Source of the DNA: Amycolatopsis jejuensis
GTDB taxonomy: Bacteria > Actinomycetota > Actinomycetes > Mycobacteriales > Pseudonocardiaceae
Assembly (NCBI RefSeq): GCF_000717335.1
Contig: NZ_JNYZ01000011.1
Location: forward strand, 310,001-374,000
DNA: 64,000 nucleotides
Direction: 5' to 3'
A program made the translations under genes and the position numbers. Of the stretch, positions 60,089 to 64,000 are shown piece after piece; position 1 is the first letter of the stretch; the number at the start of each line of letters is the position of its first letter. Under the pieces are notes generated by a model that was given only the letters and a program-made list of their open reading frames with translations, did no database searches and had not been told where the DNA came from.

Positions 60089-61337
60089 CAAGTGCCCGCA
60101 AACGACGCGTCGGCACGTGCTCGCGAGGCACCCCGTCCGCAGGCGCCTGGTACCCCCGCAGCACCCGTTTCGCGACGGCCTCGCGGTGGACCTCGTCCGG
60201 ACCGTCGTAAATCCGGGCTGCCCGCGCCCGGCGGTACATCCCCTCCAGCGGCAGATCGGTGGAATAGCCGAGCGAACCATGCGCCTGCAACGCACGGTCG
60301 ATCACTTCATGCAGTACCTTCGCGCCCCAGTACTTGATCGAGCTGATCTCGGTCCGCGCCGAGTCGACCCCGGACGTGTCGATCTTCCACGCAGCCTGCA
60401 ACGTGAGCAGGCGCAACGCGTTCAGCTCGGTCCAGGAGTCGGCGATCCACGAGCGGATGGTCTGTTTCTCGGCCAGCACCGAACCGTGCGAATACCGGTA
60501 CAACGCGCGCTCGCACAACATGTCCAGCGCCCGTTGCGCCTGGCCGAGCCACCGCATGCAGTGCTGGATCCGCCCCGGGCCCAACCGGCTCTGCGCGATG
60601 GCGAACCCGGCACCGCGGTCGCCGAGCAACGCGTCGGCGGGTACGCGCACGTCCACGAACTCGACCTCGGCGTGGTTGTCGAGACGGCCGTCGCGCGGAC
60701 GGGGGTCCTCCATCGAACCCAGCTCCCGCAGCACGGTCAGCCCCGGTGTTCCGGCCGGGACGATGATCTGCGACGCCCGCCGGTGCGGTGGCGCATCCGG
60801 GTCGGTCACCGCCATCACGATGAAGAAATCCGCCACCGAAGCGTTGGTGATGAACCACTTCCGGCCGTTGAGGACCCAGCCGTCCGAGTCCTCGACCGCG
60901 CGGGTCGCGAGCAGCGTCGGATCGGCCCCGGCACCCGGTTCGGTCATCGCGTACGCCGACAGCAGATCACCCGCCAGCAGCGGCTTCAGCCAGCGTTCCC
61001 GCTGGTCCGGCGACCCGAACTGGCCTAGGATCTCGCTGTTGCCCGCGTCCGGCGCCTGGGTGCCGAACACGTACGGCGCCAGGTACGACCGGCCGACGAT
61101 CTCACTCATCAGGCCCAGCTTGACCTGCCCGAACCCCTGACCGCCGAGCTCCGGATCGAGGTGCGCCGCCCACAGGCCGCGCTCCTTCACCTGTGCCTGC
61201 AACGGTTTCACCGCGGTCCGCAGTTCCGCGTCGTCGAGGTCGAGGGTCTCCAGCGGGCAGACCTGCTCGGTGACGAACGTCCGCATCCAGTCCAGCTGCT
61301 CCGCGAACTCCGGCTCGGTGGAAAACTCCCAGCTCAC
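60078..61337 (-). CDS. Acyl-CoA dehydrogenase (ACAD10/11-LvaC like)
   Basis: 419 residues of the acyl-CoA dehydrogenase fold: FAD/substrate loop YAMTEPGAGADPT, the ITNASVADFFIVMAV segment and the C-terminal YDGPDEVHREAVAKR. The length and R-x-YDGPDEVH end fit the ACAD10/11 type associated with APH kinases. It starts at GTG 61337, overlapping the synthetase stop (GTGA). In levulinate catabolism the homologue LvaC acts on a phosphorylated 4-hydroxyacyl-CoA. Confidence 0.88.
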   Translation of the reverse strand: MSWEFSTEPEFAEQLDWMRTFVTEQVCPLETLDLDDAELRTAVKPLQAQVKERGLWAAHLDPELGGQGFGQVKLGLMSEIVGRSYLAPYVFGTQAPDAGNSEILGQFGSPDQRERWLKPLLAGDLLSAYAMTEPGAGADPTLLATRAVEDSDGWVLNGRKWFITNASVADFFIVMAVTDPDAPPHRRASQIIVPAGTPGLTVLRELGSMEDPRPRDGRLDNHAEVEFVDVRVPADALLGDRGAGFAIAQSRLGPGRIQHCMRWLGQAQRALDMLCERALYRYSHGSVLAEKQTIRSWIADSWTELNALRLLTLQAAWKIDTSGVDSARTEISSIKYWGAKVLHEVIDRALQAHGSLGYSTDLPLEGMYRRARAARIYDGPDEVHREAVAKRVLRGYQAPADGVPREHVPTRRLRALDGH

Positions 61338-62848
61338 GCGCCCAACCTCTCCTTCACCCGGAATTTCTGCACCTTGCCCGACGTGGTCCGCGGCAACGGC
61401 TCGTGCGCGAGCGTGTATTTCCGCGGGACCTTGTAGTTGGCGAGATGCTGCTTGAGGTACCCGGCCAGCTCGGCCACGCCCAGGTCACTGCCCGGCGGCA
61501 CCACGACCAGCGCGCTGCCGATCTCGCCCCAGTCCGGGTCCGGCTCGCCGATCACCGCCGCCTCCAGCACCGCGGGATGTCCGGCGATCACCTGCTCGAC
61601 CTCGGCGGGATACACGTTGAGCCCGCCGGAAATGATCATGTCCTTCGACCGCCCGGCCACGTAAACGAACCCATCCTCGTCGGGGTACGCCAGATCGCCG
61701 GTACGCAGCCAGCCGCCCGCCAGCGTGCTCGCCGTGGCATCGGGCTTGCCGTAGTAGCCGATCATCGTGGCCGGGGAACGGCAGATGATCTCCCCGATCT
61801 CGCCCGGCGCGACATCACGGCCAGCACCGTCGACGACCCGGACCTGCGCAGCACTGCACGCCCGGCCCGCCGAACCGGGTCTCGCGTGCTCCGCGTCGAG
61901 GTACAGCATCATCGTGGGGAATTCGCTCATGCCGTACACCTGGATCAGCGCGCACGACGGGAGCTTGCGCTGTGCGTCCTCGATCGTCGCAACTGGAACC
62001 GGTTCCCCGCCGCTGCAGATGATGCGCAGGGAACTGAGGTCGTACCCGGCCAGCCCCGGATCGGCGAGCACCCGCTTGAGCACCGTGGGCACCAGCAGCA
62101 CCGACGTGACGCCGTAAACCTCCACAGTGGACAGAAACCGGGCCGCGTCGAACCCCGTGCTGGGCGACAGGATCACCCGGCCGCCACGCCACAACGTCGC
62201 GAGCGCGAGGTCGTGGAACCCGGCTGCCCAGCACAACGCCGGGACCACCACGAAGACATCATCCGCAGTCACCCCGTAATCGACGATCTGGTGGAACGAA
62301 TTCCACAACACGGTGGAATGCGTGTGCATCGCACCTTTCGGGACCCCTGTCGTACCAGACGTGTATTGCAGAAGAAACAAATCCTCCGCACGGACCCCGT
62401 GATCCGGTACCGCATCGGCGCAGGCGCACAATTCCTCGTAAAGCGAGCTGTCGACGTCGAGGTACCGACGGGAATCCCCAGCGCGCAGGTTGTCCACAGT
62501 GTCCGCGAAGGCGTTCTCGTACACCACCCAGGACGCATCGCAATCGTCGAGAATGTAGCGGACCTCGGGTGCCTTCAGCAGGTAATTGATCGGCACCACC
62601 ACCCCGCCGAGCTTGGCGACCGCGAAGAACACCTCCGCCCATTCGACCCGGTTGTACAACAGCACCGCAATCCGGTCACCTTTCGCGAACCCCTGCGCGG
62701 CCAGCCCGGCGGCCAGCCGGTCGGACCGTTCGTCGAGCTCCTCGTAGGCGACGTCCCGGCCCTCGAAGGTGATCGCGATCCGCCCCGGGTTCACGCGACC
62801 GGCCGTGCGTGGCTTGCGCAGCAGGTCAGGAACGAGGTAACTGTCCAT
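61334..62848 (-). CDS. AMP-dependent acyl-CoA synthetase/ligase
   Basis: 504 residues of the ANL superfamily: P-loop LLQYTSGTTGVPKGAMH, the YGMSEFPT region, the GRSKDMIISGGLNVYPAEVE hinge and the final catalytic Lys in TTSGKVQKF. It activates a carboxylic acid to its CoA ester, feeding the acyl-CoA dehydrogenase and kinase. The ATG at 62848 follows GGAGAGG. It overlaps the small gene upstream by 23 bp. It corresponds to lvaE in position and function. Confidence 0.92.
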   Translation of the reverse strand: MDSYLVPDLLRKPRTAGRVNPGRIAITFEGRDVAYEELDERSDRLAAGLAAQGFAKGDRIAVLLYNRVEWAEVFFAVAKLGGVVVPINYLLKAPEVRYILDDCDASWVVYENAFADTVDNLRAGDSRRYLDVDSSLYEELCACADAVPDHGVRAEDLFLLQYTSGTTGVPKGAMHTHSTVLWNSFHQIVDYGVTADDVFVVVPALCWAAGFHDLALATLWRGGRVILSPSTGFDAARFLSTVEVYGVTSVLLVPTVLKRVLADPGLAGYDLSSLRIICSGGEPVPVATIEDAQRKLPSCALIQVYGMSEFPTMMLYLDAEHARPGSAGRACSAAQVRVVDGAGRDVAPGEIGEIICRSPATMIGYYGKPDATASTLAGGWLRTGDLAYPDEDGFVYVAGRSKDMIISGGLNVYPAEVEQVIAGHPAVLEAAVIGEPDPDWGEIGSALVVVPPGSDLGVAELAGYLKQHLANYKVPRKYTLAHEPLPRTTSGKVQKFRVKERLGA

Positions 62849-63275
62849 TGTGGTCCTCTCCAGTCGCCGGGGCCGAGCCGAGCCGCTTTGCTTCCAGTTC
62901 CGTTTCCGCACGCAGGACCTGGCGGATCTCCGGCAGCAGCCCGCGCTTGTCGCGGGTCCGCCACAGGTGCTCGATCACCTTCTCGATCCCCTCCAGCAGC
63001 ATGTCGCGGCGTTCGGGCGCGGGCAGCGCGGCCGGTTCGAGCAGCGCGGCCCACGCCGGGTCGAGCCGGGGCCGCCACTGCGCGGCCGCCGTTTCCAGTG
63101 CCGCGAGCGAATCGCCGATCCAGCTGTCGTCCGGGCGTACCTGGCCCGCGACGTCCTTGAGAATGCCCATCGCGGCGATCACCGAAGACCTCGCACGATC
63201 GTCGGTGATCGACGGCAGCACGCGTTCGGCGAGGTCGGCCCGGACGGCAGCGAGCAGCCGCTGCGGGCTGATCAC
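62826..63275 (-). CDS. Small helical protein (DUF6285-like), possible kinase partner
   Basis: 149 residues, helix-rich with many Arg and Leu, no catalytic motif. It starts at GTG 63275 overlapping the kinase stop (GTGA) and its 3' end overlaps the synthetase start by 23 bp. I assign it to the DUF6285-like family from memory; the match is not certain. A small protein beside the APH kinase is also found as lvaB in Pseudomonas, where it is needed for kinase activity, so a structural partner role is likely. Confidence 0.6.
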   Translation of the reverse strand: MISPQRLLAAVRADLAERVLPSITDDRARSSVIAAMGILKDVAGQVRPDDSWIGDSLAALETAAAQWRPRLDPAWAALLEPAALPAPERRDMLLEGIEKVIEHLWRTRDKRGLLPEIRQVLRAETELEAKRLGSAPATGEDHNGQLPRS

Positions 63276-64000
63276 GACGTCACCAGCAGGTCGGCGACCA
63301 TCCGGCGCATCGTCGGCATCGTCGAATGCATCCGCGCGAGCCGCAGGTCGTCGGTGTACTCCAGCTCGAAGTTCCGGCCCGCCTCCAGCCACATCACCGC
63401 GTGCCGGACCTGGTGGTACACGATCCAGAACTGCACCGCGTCCCGGTCGACGGCCCGGCCGCGCCGCTCCTCGTACCGGCGCAGGAACACGTCCTCGGGC
63501 AGCAGCATGCACACCCGGTCGCTGCCGATCCGGTTGGACGGGCAGCACACCCAGCCGAGGTCGTACAGCGGGTCGCCAAGCCCGGCGAACTCCCAGTCCA
63601 GCACCGCGGTGATCGCGTCACCGGCGAAGAGCAGGTTGCCGGTGCGGTAGTCGCCGTGCACGAGCGCGACGTCCTCGTGTTGCGGCTGGTGCGCGCGCAG
63701 CCAGCACAGCCCGTCGACCAGCACCGGCTCCGGTCCGCTGCGGACCCGGCCGAGGTACGCGGCCAGCTCGTCCACCTTGTGCGCGGCGAACGACCGGTCG
63801 GCTTCGCCGAGAAAACCAAGGCCGACGGCGTCCGGGTCGAGCCGGTGGATGTCGGCGAGCACCTGGCAGAACTGCTCGCCGATCGGCCCGTCGCCCGCCT
63901 CCGCCAGGAACCGTCGGCCGTCCGGCGACCACGGCACGAACGCCGCCCCCGGCATCCGGCTGACCACCGAGTACGGGCCGCCGAACAGGTCCGGCGACGC
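63272..64000 (-). CDS. Aminoglycoside phosphotransferase-family kinase (LvaA/ACAD11-like), start beyond window
   Basis: 242 C-terminal residues are in the window. The active-site motifs of the APH fold are present: catalytic ALVHGDYRTGNLLF (HGDxxxxN) and the metal site VLDWEFAGLGDPLYDLGW. In the lva pathway such kinases phosphorylate a 4-hydroxyacyl-CoA. The reading frame continues through the window edge with the upstream residues FGGPYSVVSRMPG, so the true start is outside. It is the first visible gene of a six-gene minus-strand operon. Confidence 0.85.
   Translation of the reverse strand, partial: ASPDLFGGPYSVVSRMPGAAFVPWSPDGRRFLAEAGDGPIGEQFCQVLADIHRLDPDAVGLGFLGEADRSFAAHKVDELAAYLGRVRSGPEPVLVDGLCWLRAHQPQHEDVALVHGDYRTGNLLFAGDAITAVLDWEFAGLGDPLYDLGWVCCPSNRIGSDRVCMLLPEDVFLRRYEERRGRAVDRDAVQFWIVYHQVRHAVMWLEAGRNFELEYTDDLRLARMHSTMPTMRRMVADLLVTS

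Overview
The window is high-GC chromosomal DNA from an actinomycete, most likely a Pseudonocardiaceae member such as Amycolatopsis. The evidence is the strong GC bias, many GTG starts, 4-bp ATGA/GTGA gene overlaps, a mycofactocin-coupled dehydrogenase, and an N-acylamino acid racemase-type enzyme whose catalytic residues fall at the same numbers as in the Amycolatopsis enzyme. No rRNA, tRNA, insertion sequence, phage gene or CRISPR array was recognised. Apart from a partial NAD-dependent DNA ligase, the window is an accessory catabolic region: compact operons, each beside its own regulator (TetR x2, MarR, GlxA/AraC, IclR, LysR, PucR, AraC, ROK).

Layout. 1-1222: partial ligA. 1549-2956: TetR repressor divergent from an NmrA-like reductase, with two operators between. 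3041-13967 (minus): an eight-gene amide/cyclic-imide type operon (peptidase-like hydrolase, VOC protein, one HyuA, two HyuB, amidohydrolase, AspA/AstE-type deacylase, MFS), divergent from a MarR gene across a 20-bp palindrome. 15343-18713: FAD monooxygenase against TetR-MFS. 18649-21695: GlxA-like regulator, dienelactone hydrolase, IclR, heme-binding-like protein. 21736-22020: a low-complexity block with an exact 13-bp period. 22072-28669: an MFS gene, then LysR and a four-gene operon (amidohydrolase, cupin, MFS, FAH-family hydrolase). 29337-31163: an EACC1-like protein with a caspase fused to a J-domain-less DnaJ. 31160-33024: racemase plus GNAT pair. 33085-45904: a probable aromatic or indole-type catabolic regulon (PucR, FAD oxidoreductase, cyclase, AraC, SDR, StyA2B fusion, StyA1, IorA, IorB). 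45882-58549: ROK regulator divergent from a ten-gene operon carrying a Tm-1-like pair, three further dehydrogenases, two importers and an aldehyde dehydrogenase. 58587-64000 (minus): SDR, SDR, acyl-CoA dehydrogenase, acyl-CoA synthetase, small protein and APH-type kinase, resembling the levulinate/4-hydroxyacyl-CoA (lva) pathway.

The two most notable points are these. First, the EACC1 + caspase-DnaJ pair joins a caspase-type protease (His81/Cys131, EF-hand loop, Arg-rich linker) to four CxxCxGxG zinc repeats and DnaJ C-terminal substrate-binding domains with no J domain. This looks like a chaperone-guided protease of the bacterial conflict-system type. Second, four near-identical two-block sites (GGACA and GGAT boxes 20 bp apart) lie upstream of the cyclase operon, the SDR at 38251, styA1-styA2B and iorAB, always in the same orientation relative to the gene. 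They define a likely AraC regulon that ties these genes into one pathway.

Functions were assigned from family motifs recalled from knowledge. No database search was run. Substrates are inferred unless stated otherwise.
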